Of a stretch of 38,807 nucleotides of DNA, positions 22,166 through 30,654 are shown in pieces (the first letter of the stretch is position 1; every line of letters begins with the position of its first letter). The stretch spans positions 1-38,807 of the forward strand of contig JADFDU010000021.1 in the NCBI GenBank assembly GCA_018262775.1, written 5' to 3'. The position numbers were made by a program, and so were the translations under genes. This DNA is from Rhodocyclaceae bacterium. GTDB taxonomy: Bacteria; Pseudomonadota; Gammaproteobacteria; Burkholderiales; Rhodocyclaceae. The notes under the pieces were generated by a model. That model saw only the letters and a list, made by a program, of their open reading frames with translations, had not been told where the DNA came from and did no database searches.

Positions 22166-23188
22166 ATGAAATCCATGCTCAAGATCTTCGCCTGCATCGG
22201 CCTGGCCGTGCTGGCGACCCTGGCCGTTCCCGCCGGCGCGGCGGACGGCGACACCGTGCCGGCCGTGATGATGGCCGGCATGCTGGTGAACAAGGCGGCG
22301 CTCGACTCGCTGTTCACCGGCCTCAAGACGATCTTCAACAGCGCCCTGAAGGCCGCCTCCGGCGAGTGGCAGAAGACGGCGATGGAGGTGCCCTCCACCT
22401 CGGCCGGCGAAGACTATGCCTGGCTGTCGCGCTTCCCGAAGTTCCGCAAGTGGGTCGGCGACAAGCAGATCAAGAACATCGAGGCCGGCAAGTACTACCG
22501 CAAGAACGAGGACTGGGAAGCCACCATCGCGGTCAAGCGAAACGACATAGAGGATGACCGCCTCGGCATCTACAACACCCAGGCGCTGGGCGCCGGAGAG
22601 TCGGCCGGCGAGCTGCACGACATCATCGTCGACGACCTGAAGAACGGCGCCTTCGCCAGTCCCTGCATGGATGGGCAGTACTTCTACGACACCGACCACT
22701 CCGTGGCCGGCGCGAGCGTCAGCAACAAGCTGACCGTCGCCCTGTCCGCCGCCTCGGTCGCTGCCGCCACGGCGAGCTACGGCGCCGCCCGCGCCGCCAT
22801 CATGAGCTTCAAGGACGAGGAAGGCATGCCGCTGCGCCTGGTGCCCGACACCCTGGAGGTGCCGCCGGCTCTGGAGGCGACCGCCCGCCTGATCTGCGAG
22901 GCTGAGAAGCTCGCCGACGGCGCGACCAACCCGTTCCGCGGTACGGCCAAGGTGATTGTGAACCCCGGCCTCACCAGCTCGACGGCCTGGTTCCTGCACG
23001 TCACCAGCAAGCAGTCGGTCAAGCCCTTCATCGTGCAGATGCGCAAGAAGCCGGTGTTCGTGTCGCAGACCTCCAGCGAGAACGACGACGTGTTCAACCG
23101 CGCCGAATACAAGTTCGGCGCCGAGGCGCGCGCCACCGGCGTGTATGGCTTCTGGCAGCTTTCCTGCGGCTCGACCGGCGCGGGCTGA
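22166..23188 (+). CDS. Major head subunit (Mu gpT-like) with signal-like N-terminus
   Basis: 340 residues. From about residue 39 (MLVNKAALDSLFTGLKTIFNSAL) the chain matches the gpT major capsid family: WLSRFPKFRKWVG, WEATIAVKRNDIEDDRLG, FYDTDH, VIVNPGL. Residues 1-26 are extra and look like a Sec signal peptide: basic MKSMLK, a hydrophobic core and an AGA-AD cleavage-type site. The ATG 22166 has AGGAG at seven bases, while the internal ATGs at 22268, 22271 and 22280 have none, so the extension is probably translated. It may be removed by the prohead protease. Confidence 0.92.
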   Translation: MKSMLKIFACIGLAVLATLAVPAGAADGDTVPAVMMAGMLVNKAALDSLFTGLKTIFNSALKAASGEWQKTAMEVPSTSAGEDYAWLSRFPKFRKWVGDKQIKNIEAGKYYRKNEDWEATIAVKRNDIEDDRLGIYNTQALGAGESAGELHDIIVDDLKNGAFASPCMDGQYFYDTDHSVAGASVSNKLTVALSAASVAAATASYGAARAAIMSFKDEEGMPLRLVPDTLEVPPALEATARLICEAEKLADGATNPFRGTAKVIVNPGLTSSTAWFLHVTSKQSVKPFIVQMRKKPVFVSQTSSENDDVFNRAEYKFGAEARATGVYGFWQLSCGSTGAG

Positions 23189-23205
23189 TAGCAGCTGACT
23201 GATTG

Positions 23206-23233
23206 AAGGCGGCTGGCTCCCCAGCCGCCTTTT
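23206..23233 (+). terminator. Terminator after the major capsid gene
   Basis: A perfect 11-bp stem (AAGGCGGCTGG with CCAGCCGCCTT), loop CTCC, and a T run. It can reduce downstream transcription, or protect the 3' end of capsid mRNA, so that capsid exceeds the joining proteins. Confidence 0.8.
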
Positions 23234-23268
23234 GTAAGCCAGCAGCACCCAACCACCAGGAGGAAACG

Positions 23269-23502
23269 ATGGCAACCGAGCAAAAAACGAAGACCGAGCA
23301 GAAACCGAAGACCGAGAAAGTGCCGGGCCTGCGCGTGAGCGCCAAGGTCGCGGGCTTCCGCCGCGCCGGCCGCGCCTGGAGCACCGTGCCCGAGGATGTG
23401 CCGGCGTCGGAGTTCACCAAGGAGCAGATCGCCCAGCTCAAGGCCGACCCGTCCCTGACCGTTGTCGCGATCGAGATCGAGATCGAAACTCCGGCCGAGT
23501 AA
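23269..23502 (+). CDS. HI1506/gp35-like head protein
   Basis: 77 residues. After a Lys/Glu/Thr-rich start, the core GLRVSAKVAGFRRAGRAWSTVPEDVPASEFTKEQIAQLKADPSLTVVAIE is the short domain of the Mu gp35 / HI1506 family, which follows the major head gene in Mu-like phages. The AGGAGG ribosome site is strong. Exact structural role unknown. Confidence 0.85.
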   Translation: MATEQKTKTEQKPKTEKVPGLRVSAKVAGFRRAGRAWSTVPEDVPASEFTKEQIAQLKADPSLTVVAIEIEIETPAE

Positions 23503-23508
23503 CGCCTC

Positions 23509-24009
23509 ATGCCCTACGCCACCGCCACCGAGCTGCTAGACCGCTTCGACGCCGAAGAGATCGCGCAGCGTGCCGACCGGGGAACGCCCCGGCTGGTCAC
23601 CGCCGCGCTGATGCGCGCGGCGGCGGCCGGCGGCGACCTGTCCGGCTGGACGGCGGAGGAGCAGGCGGCGGCTGCCGAGGCCCTGGTGCGCATCAACCAG
23701 GCGCTGGCCGACGCCGACAACACCATCGACGGCTACGTCGCGGTGCGCCACGCCGTGCCGCTGGCCAGCCCGCCGCTGGTGGTCAAGCGCCTGGCCTGCG
23801 ACCTAGCCCGCTACTTCCTCTACGACGACCAGGCCACCGAGACGGTGCAGAAGCGCTACGACATCGCCGAGCGGTTCTTCCGCGATGTCGGCGCCGGCAA
23901 GGTGTCGCTCGGAGCCGATCTCGGCGCAGCCAGCCAACCTGCCGGCGGCACGGTCGAGATCGGCTCGGGCGGCAACGTCTTCAACCGCAAGGACACGGGG
24001 TTCATCTGA
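23509..24009 (+). CDS. Head-tail joining protein gp36 (DUF1320)
   Basis: 166 residues. PYATATELLDRFDAEEIAQRADRGTPRLVTAALMRAA..., ALADADNTIDGYVAVRHAVPL, LVVKRLACDLARYFLYDD and YDIAERFFRDVGAGKVSLG are the conserved stretches of DUF1320 (Mu gp36), the connector-adaptor family. The stop overlaps the next start. Confidence 0.92.
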   Translation: MPYATATELLDRFDAEEIAQRADRGTPRLVTAALMRAAAAGGDLSGWTAEEQAAAAEALVRINQALADADNTIDGYVAVRHAVPLASPPLVVKRLACDLARYFLYDDQATETVQKRYDIAERFFRDVGAGKVSLGADLGAASQPAGGTVEIGSGGNVFNRKDTGFI

Positions 24010-24494
24010 TGGACTTCGAGGGCAAGGTCGAAGACGCCCGTATCCGCGCCGAGCTGCTGCGGCTGCTGGCATTCGGCCGCAACCCGGCGCCGGCCATGCG
24101 CGAGATCGCCACGCTGGGCGAGGGTTCCACCAGGTTGCGCTTCCGCACCGAGACCGGCCCGGACGGCCGGCGCTGGAAGCCGAGCTTGCGCGCGCAGATC
24201 CACGGCGGCCGCACGCTCACCAAAGACGGCCACCTGGCCGGCTCGGTCAGCTCCGGCTACGGCAAGGACTTCGCCGAGTGGGGCCTCAACCGCATCTATG
24301 CGGCCATCCACCAGTTCGGCGGCGAGATCCGCGCCAAGGGTGCCGGGGCGCTGCGCTTCAAGCTGGCCTCGGGGGCTTTCGCCACTGTGCAGAAGGTGCT
24401 CATCCCGGCCCGCCCGTCGCTGGGCGTGTCGGATGACGACGCCGGCGACATCCTGAACATCCTGCAGCGGCGCATCGAGGGGACGGCGGCGTGA
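24009..24494 (+). CDS. Virion morphogenesis protein (Mu gpG-like)
   Basis: 161 residues. RLRFRTETGPDGRRWKPSLRAQIHGGRTLTKDGHLAGSVSSGYG..., YAAIHQFGGEIRAKGAGALRFKL and IPARPSLGVSDDDAGDILNIL are typical of phage tail-completion/virion morphogenesis proteins (gpG, P2 gpS-like). In Mu the G gene lies earlier, beside F; here it sits between gp36 and gp37, as in other transposable phages. Overlaps both neighbours. Confidence 0.9.
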   Translation: MDFEGKVEDARIRAELLRLLAFGRNPAPAMREIATLGEGSTRLRFRTETGPDGRRWKPSLRAQIHGGRTLTKDGHLAGSVSSGYGKDFAEWGLNRIYAAIHQFGGEIRAKGAGALRFKLASGAFATVQKVLIPARPSLGVSDDDAGDILNILQRRIEGTAA

Positions 24495-25090
24495 TAACCG
24501 AAGCCGAGAACGCATTCATCGCCCTCGTTAAAGATGCCCCGGTCGGCGACAAGCTGCGCCTGGTCGAGAGCCTGCCCGACCTGGAGGGCGAGAACCTGGT
24601 CAAGCGCTTCGGCGCCGACGCGCCGGCCGTGTATGTCGTCGCCGCCTCGTTCCCGGTCAAGGATCGCGCCGCCAGGCTTCGCTTCGGCCTGGTGTGCGTC
24701 GCGCGCAACAGCCGGGGGCATGCCGCCGCCAGGCAGGGCGACGGAAAGCTCATCGGCCTCTACGAGATCATGGAGACCGTTGCCGGCCTGATCGACGGCG
24801 CAATCATCGCCGGCGGCAGCTGGCGGGTCACGTCCGGCGACTTCGTCGTCGACGAGAAGCTCTACCAGGCGGGCGTCTACGCCGGCGTGGTCCAGGCCGA
24901 AATGGACGGCGAATGCACGCTGCCTAATCCGCTCGACACTGCCGCCCTGGCGCTCTTCAAGACCTTCCGCGCCAGCTACGACATCGATCCGCACGAAAGC
25001 GCCGCCGAGCACGTCAAGTGGGCCGGCGATCCGCCCGACCACGCCACCTCGGCGCCCGAGGTGTCCGAGACCGTAACCATTCAACCGTAG
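24491..25090 (+). CDS. Tail terminator-type protein gp37 (DUF1834)
   Basis: 199 residues from GTG 24491. LVKDAPVGDKLRLVESLPDLEGENLVKRFGADAPAVYVVAASFPV, followed by RLRFGLVCVARN, LYEIMETVAGLI and YQAGVYAGVVQAEMD, matches DUF1834 (Mu gp37), likely at the head-proximal end of the tail. Confidence 0.88.
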   Translation: MITEAENAFIALVKDAPVGDKLRLVESLPDLEGENLVKRFGADAPAVYVVAASFPVKDRAARLRFGLVCVARNSRGHAAARQGDGKLIGLYEIMETVAGLIDGAIIAGGSWRVTSGDFVVDEKLYQAGVYAGVVQAEMDGECTLPNPLDTAALALFKTFRASYDIDPHESAAEHVKWAGDPPDHATSAPEVSETVTIQP

Positions 25091-25101
25091 GAGGCCAGCA
25101 C

Positions 25102-25299
25102 ATGCCGCAAGTCAAAGCCACGCCGATCAACGGCGCCCGCGTCCGCAAGCCGGACGGCGCCATCCTCAACGCCGCCGGCGAGCCGGTCGAGCGCACCTCG
25201 TTCTGGCTTCGCCGCGAGAAGGACGGTGACGTGAAGCTCGAAGCGATCGCCGCCCAGGAGCCGGCTGCGGAAGCCGTCGTCAAGTCCATCAAAAAGTAA
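25102..25299 (+). CDS. DUF2635 small protein (gp38)
   Basis: 65 residues from ATG 25102 behind GGAGG. VKATPINGARVRKPDGAILNAAGEPVERTSFWLRREKDGDV is the full DUF2635 domain, always encoded just before the tail sheath in Mu-like phages. Structural role unknown. Confidence 0.88.
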   Translation: MPQVKATPINGARVRKPDGAILNAAGEPVERTSFWLRREKDGDVKLEAIAAQEPAAEAVVKSIKK

Positions 25300-25323
25300 C
25301 GCGAACCCGCCACAGGAGGCACC

Positions 25324-26802
25324 ATGCCCGACAACATTACGTTCATGACGATCCCCACGGACTGGCGCATCCCAGGCGCCTGGCTGGAGATCGACCACAC
25401 CAAAGCCGTGCGCGGGCTGCCGAACATGCCGCGCCGCGTCCTGCTGCTCGGCCAGCGTCTGGCCGCAGGCAGCGTCGCCGAAGGCGTGCTGACGCGCGTC
25501 TCGCGCGAGGCCGACGGCGTCAACTACTTCGGGCGCGGCTCGATGCTGGCGCAGATGATCCCGGCCGTGCTCAAGGTGCACCCGACTGCCGATCTGTGGG
25601 CGCTTGCGCTCGACGACCTGGTGGCGGGCGTGCAGGCCACCGGCACCATCACCTTCGGCGGATCTCCGACCGAGGCCGGCACGTTGAACCTCTACATCGG
25701 CGGCAAGCCGGTGCGCGTCGGTATCGCCGCCTCGGAAGTCAGCGCCACGACCGCCACGAACGTGGCCGCCGCGATCAACGCGCTGCCGGACCTGGCCGTC
25801 TCCGCCACCGCCAACCTGGCCGTGGTGACGCTGACGGCCCGCCACAAGGGCGAGGAAGGCAACGGCATCGATGTGCGCCTCAACTACTACACCGGGGAGT
25901 TCACGCCGAAGGGCCTGACGGTCGCCATCGTGGCGATGAATGGCGGCACCGGCAACCCGGACGTTCTCGACGCCATCGCCGCCATGAGCACCGGGGCTTT
26001 CTACACCATCGTGATGCCCTGGGCCGACGTGGCCAACGTCACGGCGATGGAGAGCGAGCTGCAAAGCCGCTGGGGCGGTCTGGACATGCGCACGGGGCAT
26101 TCCTTTGGCTTCAAGGGCGGCACCTTCGCCGCGCTGTCGGCCTACGGCGCGGCGCGCAACAGCCCGCACACGACCTTCCCCGGCCTCAAGGGCTGCCCGA
26201 CGCTGCCCTGGGTGGTGGCCGCGCAGTTCGCCGCAGCGGTGGAATTCTCCGGCGCCAACGACCCGGCCATTCCGTTCCGTGGCTTGAGCCTGCCGGACGT
26301 GATGGCGCCGGCCGAGGCCGACCGCTTCACCGACGCCGAGCGCAACCTGCTGCTGCACGACGGCATCAGCACCATCATCTTCGATCCGTCCGGCGCGGCG
26401 ATGGTCGAGCAGGTCATCACGACCTACCAGACCAACACTTTCGGCATGGACGACCGCAGCCTGCTCAAGCTGAACACCAAGTGGACGGTCGACTACATGC
26501 GCTACGTCTTCCGCTTCGCCGTGGTGCGCGACTACCCGGCGCACAAACTCGCCGGCGACGACGTGCTGCAGTACATCAGCCCCGGACAGAAGATCGCCAC
26601 GCCGAAGCTGATCCGTAACACGCTGATCGCGGCCGCCGGCCAGCTGGTGACAGTCGGCCTGCTCGAAGACCTGGCGCAGTTCAAGCGCGACCTGATCGTG
26701 CTGCGCTCCGATGCTGACGAGTGCCGCGTCAATGCCGTCATCCCGCCGAACGTGGTCAATCAGTTCGACGTGTTTGCCGCCGCCGTGCAGTACATCCTGT
26801 GA
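25324..26802 (+). CDS. Contractile tail sheath (Mu gpL-like)
   Basis: 492 residues. The start ITFMTIPTDWRIPGAWLEIDHTKAVRGLPNMPRRVLLLGQ, the beta-rich middle with GNGIDVRLNYYTGE, and the conserved end (KTNTKWTVDYMRYVFRF-like block, ISPGQKIATPKLIRNTLI, LIVLRSDADECRVNAVIPPNVVNQFDVFAAAVQYIL) match the Mu L sheath. It contracts to drive the tube through the envelope. The ribosome site is AGGAGG, and the following tube gene is coupled closely. Confidence 0.95.
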   Translation: MPDNITFMTIPTDWRIPGAWLEIDHTKAVRGLPNMPRRVLLLGQRLAAGSVAEGVLTRVSREADGVNYFGRGSMLAQMIPAVLKVHPTADLWALALDDLVAGVQATGTITFGGSPTEAGTLNLYIGGKPVRVGIAASEVSATTATNVAAAINALPDLAVSATANLAVVTLTARHKGEEGNGIDVRLNYYTGEFTPKGLTVAIVAMNGGTGNPDVLDAIAAMSTGAFYTIVMPWADVANVTAMESELQSRWGGLDMRTGHSFGFKGGTFAALSAYGAARNSPHTTFPGLKGCPTLPWVVAAQFAAAVEFSGANDPAIPFRGLSLPDVMAPAEADRFTDAERNLLLHDGISTIIFDPSGAAMVEQVITTYQTNTFGMDDRSLLKLNTKWTVDYMRYVFRFAVVRDYPAHKLAGDDVLQYISPGQKIATPKLIRNTLIAAAGQLVTVGLLEDLAQFKRDLIVLRSDADECRVNAVIPPNVVNQFDVFAAAVQYIL

Positions 26803-26813
26803 GGAGATAAGCG

Positions 26814-27170
26814 ATGCCCCAAGTTACCGGCCGCGTGGCCATCACCGTCAAAGGCTCGCGCCTGACCTCGAAGGAAGGCGCGACGCTGAAGTATTCAACC
26901 TCCGAACGCGAGGGCGTCGCCGGAGATGCCGGCCCCATCGGCTTCGCCGAGAAGACCGTCATCCCGGAGATCGAGTGCGTCGTCGCGCACACCGGCGCGA
27001 CGCGCCTTGCCGACTTCGACGCGATGAAGGACGAGACCGTGTCCTTCGACTGCGACACCGGCACCAGCTACGTGCTGCGCAACGCCTGGTGCGCCGGCGC
27101 CATCGAGCTCTCGAAGGGCGAGGTCAAGATCAAGTTCCAGGGCCTCAAGTGCGAAGAGGTCGGCGCATGA
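26814..27170 (+). CDS. Tail tube protein (Mu gpM-like)
   Basis: 118 residues. RVAITVKGSRLTSKEGATLKYSTSEREGVAGDAGPIGFAEKTVIPEIECVVAHT and a second half of antiparallel strands (TVSFDCDTGTSYVLRNAWCAG) are the Mu M tube family. Rings of it form the rigid inner tube. It ends in ATGA, shared with the tail chaperone. Confidence 0.93.
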   Translation: MPQVTGRVAITVKGSRLTSKEGATLKYSTSEREGVAGDAGPIGFAEKTVIPEIECVVAHTGATRLADFDAMKDETVSFDCDTGTSYVLRNAWCAGAIELSKGEVKIKFQGLKCEEVGA

Positions 27171-27478
27171 AGACCATCAAGGGGACGCTCCCCGGCGGCC
27201 TGGTGATCGACGGCGTCGCTCACCGCGAGTTCGAGATGCGCGAGGCCAACGTCGGCGACATGTTCGATGCCGAGAACGAGGTCGATGTCACGCGGCCGAT
27301 GACCTTCAACGGCCAAATGATGCTGCGCCAGCTCGTTTGCATCGGCACCTTCAAGGGGCCGTTCACGATCGGCATGTTGCGCAGCCTGAAGACGACCGAC
27401 TATGGCGCGCTGCGTAGTGCTCAGATGAAGCTGGAGGAGTTGGGGGAAGCCGACGGGAGCGCAGGACAAGCCTCCTGA
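27167..27478 (+). CDS. Tail assembly chaperone (gp41)
   Basis: 103 residues. IKGTLPGGLVIDGVAHREFEMREANVGDMFDAENEVDVTRPMTFNGQMMLRQLVCIG has the layout of Mu gp41/phage tail-assembly E proteins. It is the upstream half of a gene pair in which a -1 frameshift usually adds a C-terminal domain, and an open -1 frame follows at once. The chaperone coats the tape measure during tail building. Confidence 0.87.
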   Translation: MKTIKGTLPGGLVIDGVAHREFEMREANVGDMFDAENEVDVTRPMTFNGQMMLRQLVCIGTFKGPFTIGMLRSLKTTDYGALRSAQMKLEELGEADGSAGQAS

Positions 27479-27603
27479 ACAAGGTGCTGCTCCTGGCCCT
27501 TAAAACGGGCTGGAGCCGCGCCGAGATCCTGTCGCTCCCGCCGCATGAGTTCAACCATTACCTGGAAGTGCTGACAAAGGCTGCGAACGATGGGCAACCG
27601 TGA
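27442..27603 (+). CDS. Frameshift extension of tail chaperone (GpE+E'-like)
   Basis: The -1 frame is open from before the gp41 stop to TGA 27601-27603. It encodes LLNKVLLLALKTGWSRAEILSLPPHEFNHYLEVLTKAAND, a typical second-half domain of phage tail chaperones. No separate ATG with a ribosome site exists. A run of five G at 27442-27446 is the likeliest slip site, though it is not a perfect heptamer. It overlaps the tape-measure start. Confidence 0.65.
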   Translation, partial: GGSRRERRTSLLNKVLLLALKTGWSRAEILSLPPHEFNHYLEVLTKAANDGQP

Positions 27604-29422
27604 TCTCTCCTTGGCGCTGCGTCTCTATGCGGATGCGGCGCGTTTCGTTTCCGGCTTGACGCAAGCCGAGGGCGGAGTGCGGCGTTTCAGCCGTGGCGCC
27701 AAGCGTGAGTTCGATGTCCTCAAGGGCGCCCTCGGCTCGATCCAGGGGCAGCTCGCCGCGCTGGGCCTGACTACCGGCACCGTCGCCTCGCTGATGCAAT
27801 CGGCGCGCATGGACAAGGGGCTGACCCAGATCGGGCAGACCGCCGGCATGACCCGCGCCGAAGTCGCGGATCTGCGCCGCGAGCTGTTCCGCATGGCCGG
27901 CGAGACCGGCCAGCAGGTCGACGACCTGCAGATGGGCTTCAACAACGCCGTGCAGGCCGGCCTGGCCTTCCGTGAGGCGCTGCCGGTCATCGATGCCACC
28001 AACAAGGCGATGGCAGTCACCGGCGCCAGCGCCGACCGGCTGACCGCCGGCCTGACCGTGGCCGGCACCGCCTACCAGTTCGACCTGGCCAAGCCCGGCC
28101 TGGCGCTCTCGCTGCTGGACAAGATGACGGTCGCCGGCCGCCAGGGCAACGCCGAGCTGCAAAACCTCTCCGACATCTTCGGCCGCGTCGGCGTCAACGC
28201 CGCCAGCGCCGGCCTGAGTTTCGACAAGACGCTCGGCTTCATCGAGGCGCTCTCCCTGGTCGAACGCTCGCCGGAGCGCCTGGCCACGCTGGCCGACTCG
28301 ACGCTGCGCCTGTTCACCAACCTCAATTACATGAAGGAGGCGGCGAAGGCGACCAAGGTCCGCTTCTTCGAGGCCGACGGCGCGCGACGCGATCCGGTCG
28401 CGGTGCTGCGCGACATCAAGAAGGAATACGACAAGCTCAAGACAGACAAGGATCGCGCGCTCTACATGCAGAAGGCGTTCGGCAAGGCCGACCTCGACAC
28501 CATCAAGGGCATCAGGACGCTGCTCGGCGGCGACATGCTCGGCAAGGTGGATGAATTTGCCAGGGCGATCGGCCAGGCCGGCGGCACCATCGAGAAGAAC
28601 CTGCCGGAAGCCATCGCCAACGCCGTCGACCAGACCGGCCGCCTCAAGTCCGAGCTGCGCAAAGCCGCCGACGATTTCGCCAAACCGATCAACGACGCCG
28701 TGTCGCAGGTCATCAAGTGGGGGCTCGACAAGAGGGAAAACGGCGGGCTCGGTCTTTCCGGCAAAGAAATGATCGTGGGCGGCACGGTGGCTGCCCTGGG
28801 AACCTTCGCAGCCGCACGCTACGGCGGCATGGCGATCGGCGGCCTGGCCAAGCGCTTTGGCGGCACGGCCGCCGGCGTGGCCGAGGGCAAGGCGATCGAG
28901 GCAGCTGCGGGCGTGACGCCGGTGTTCGTGGTGAACTGGCCGGGCTCTATGGGCGGCTCCGTCGTCGGCGACCTGGCGGCGTCCACCGCCGCAGGCGCGG
29001 CCGGTGCGGGGACCGTCGGTAAGGTGGCCGGCCGCGCCAAGTCTCTGGCCGTGCTGGCGGGCGGCCTGCCGCTGTCCGCCTGGGGCTCGATGGGCGCAAC
29101 CGGTCTTGCCACGGCCGGCGCCGGCGTGCTCGCCGCCGGCGGCGCCGGCTATGCCGTCGGCACCGGCATCAACAAGGCATTCATCGAGGGCACCGCCGTC
29201 GGCGACAAGATCGGCGCGAGCGTGGCCAGGGTGCTGGCCTTCTTCGGCAACGAGGAAGCGCGCCGGGCCGTCGAGATCAGCACCAAGCTGGAGCAGGCCA
29301 AGGTCGGCGGCGAGGTCCGCATCCGCATTGACCAGGACGGCCGCGCATCGGTCTTCGCCCGCTCCGACAACCGCAACGTGCCGTTTTCGGTTGACGGCGG
29401 ACAGACGATGGTGATGCCGTGA
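27590..29422 (+). CDS. Tail tape measure protein
   Basis: 610 residues. The N-terminal third is helical with the tape-measure signature (MGNRDLSLALRLYADAARFVSGL, SIQGQLAALGLTTG, MDKGLTQIGQTAGMTRAEVADLRRELF). A mid region with LALSLLDKMTVAGRQGNAELQNLSDIFGRVG matches TP901-type tape measures. From about 405 to 545 come several Gly/Ala-rich hydrophobic segments (MIVGGTVAALGTFAAARYGG, ATGLATAGAGVLAAGGAGYAVG) that could enter the membrane during injection. Its length sets tail length. Confidence 0.93.
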   Translation: MGNRDLSLALRLYADAARFVSGLTQAEGGVRRFSRGAKREFDVLKGALGSIQGQLAALGLTTGTVASLMQSARMDKGLTQIGQTAGMTRAEVADLRRELFRMAGETGQQVDDLQMGFNNAVQAGLAFREALPVIDATNKAMAVTGASADRLTAGLTVAGTAYQFDLAKPGLALSLLDKMTVAGRQGNAELQNLSDIFGRVGVNAASAGLSFDKTLGFIEALSLVERSPERLATLADSTLRLFTNLNYMKEAAKATKVRFFEADGARRDPVAVLRDIKKEYDKLKTDKDRALYMQKAFGKADLDTIKGIRTLLGGDMLGKVDEFARAIGQAGGTIEKNLPEAIANAVDQTGRLKSELRKAADDFAKPINDAVSQVIKWGLDKRENGGLGLSGKEMIVGGTVAALGTFAAARYGGMAIGGLAKRFGGTAAGVAEGKAIEAAAGVTPVFVVNWPGSMGGSVVGDLAASTAAGAAGAGTVGKVAGRAKSLAVLAGGLPLSAWGSMGATGLATAGAGVLAAGGAGYAVGTGINKAFIEGTAVGDKIGASVARVLAFFGNEEARRAVEISTKLEQAKVGGEVRIRIDQDGRASVFARSDNRNVPFSVDGGQTMVMP

Positions 29423-30654
29423 CGACCTGGCGCGACCAGCTGCAGCGTGCGAGCTTCCGGGGCGTGCCCTTCCACGTCAGGACCGCAGACACCGAGGAAG
29501 GCCGGCGCGGCGTGCTTTTCGAGTATCCGCAGCGCGACGAGCCGTTCGTCGAAGACATGGGGCTCAAGGCCGGAGAATTCACTCTCAACGCCTTTGTCCT
29601 CGGCGACGACTATGCCAAGGCGCGCGACGCGCTACGCGACGCGCTAAAGAAGCCCGGCCCCGGCGAGCTGGTGCATCCGACGCTCGGCCGTCTGAATGTC
29701 GCGCTGACGGCGCCGTTCAGGTTCACCGAGGATCTCGTCGACGAAGGCCGGGTGGCACGATTCACGCTCCGGTTCACCCAGACCGGCGACAATCTTCAGC
29801 CCTCGACCAGGGCCGACACCGCCTATCTCGTCGACTCGGCTGCCGTCACGGCCACCGATACCGCCGTCGCCGACTTCGGCGACGTGTTCGGCGTGGACGG
29901 CCTGCCGGAGTGGGTCTCCGTCGATGCCGTCGCGGTGCTTGGCGAGGCGATGGGGGCACTCGACGCAGCGCGCGCCGGCCTGGCGCCGGACCTCTCCGTG
30001 CTGGGCGATTTCGCCACCGAACTGTCGGACGTGACATCTTCGCTGTCGAGCCTCGTCCGCACGCCGCTGACGCTGGCCTCGCGGATCGCTGGGCTGGTGG
30101 CCGGCCTGTCCGGCGCCTTGTCGCGGCCGGCCGATTCCATCGGCGCGCTGGGAAGGCTGTACGGCTACAGCTCCAGCCGGCCGCCGGTGCCGACGACGAC
30201 GCCCGCGCGGCGCGCCCAGGCCGCGAACCGCACCGCCGTCGAGGCGCTGGTGCGCAGGACGGCGGCGATCGAGTCCGCGCGCGCGGCGGCCAGGCTCGAC
30301 TTCGGATCGGCCAGCACGGCCGATCCGGCGCGGCGGATGAGCTATCAGCAGGCAGCCGACCTGCGCGAGCGAATCTCCGATGCGCTGGATGACGAGGCCG
30401 CACCGGCTTCGACTTCGGTGTTCAATTCCCTGATGGACCTGCGCACCGCCACGGTGCGCGACATTACCGATCGCGGCGCGGATCTGCCGCGCCTGGCGAC
30501 GATCTCGATGCCGGCGACGCTGCCGGCGCTGGTGGTGGCGTATCGCGCCCTGGGCGACGCCCGGCGCGAGGCCGACCTGGTGGCGCGCAACCCGATCCGT
30601 CATCCCGGCTTCGTGACCGGCGGCATGTCGCTGGAGGTACTGGCCGATGCCTGA
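29419..30654 (+). CDS. DNA circularisation/baseplate protein (Mu gpN-like)
   Basis: 411 residues from GTG 29419. WRDQLQRASFRGVPFHVRTADTEEGRRGVLFEYPQRDEPFVEDMG..., FVLGDDYAKARDALRDALKKPGPGELVHPTLG and RFTLRFTQTG are the strongly conserved N-terminal blocks of the Mu N family (historically called DNA circularisation protein). The C-terminal half is helical. It belongs to the tail tip or baseplate. Confidence 0.93.
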   Translation: MTTWRDQLQRASFRGVPFHVRTADTEEGRRGVLFEYPQRDEPFVEDMGLKAGEFTLNAFVLGDDYAKARDALRDALKKPGPGELVHPTLGRLNVALTAPFRFTEDLVDEGRVARFTLRFTQTGDNLQPSTRADTAYLVDSAAVTATDTAVADFGDVFGVDGLPEWVSVDAVAVLGEAMGALDAARAGLAPDLSVLGDFATELSDVTSSLSSLVRTPLTLASRIAGLVAGLSGALSRPADSIGALGRLYGYSSSRPPVPTTTPARRAQAANRTAVEALVRRTAAIESARAAARLDFGSASTADPARRMSYQQAADLRERISDALDDEAAPASTSVFNSLMDLRTATVRDITDRGADLPRLATISMPATLPALVVAYRALGDARREADLVARNPIRHPGFVTGGMSLEVLADA

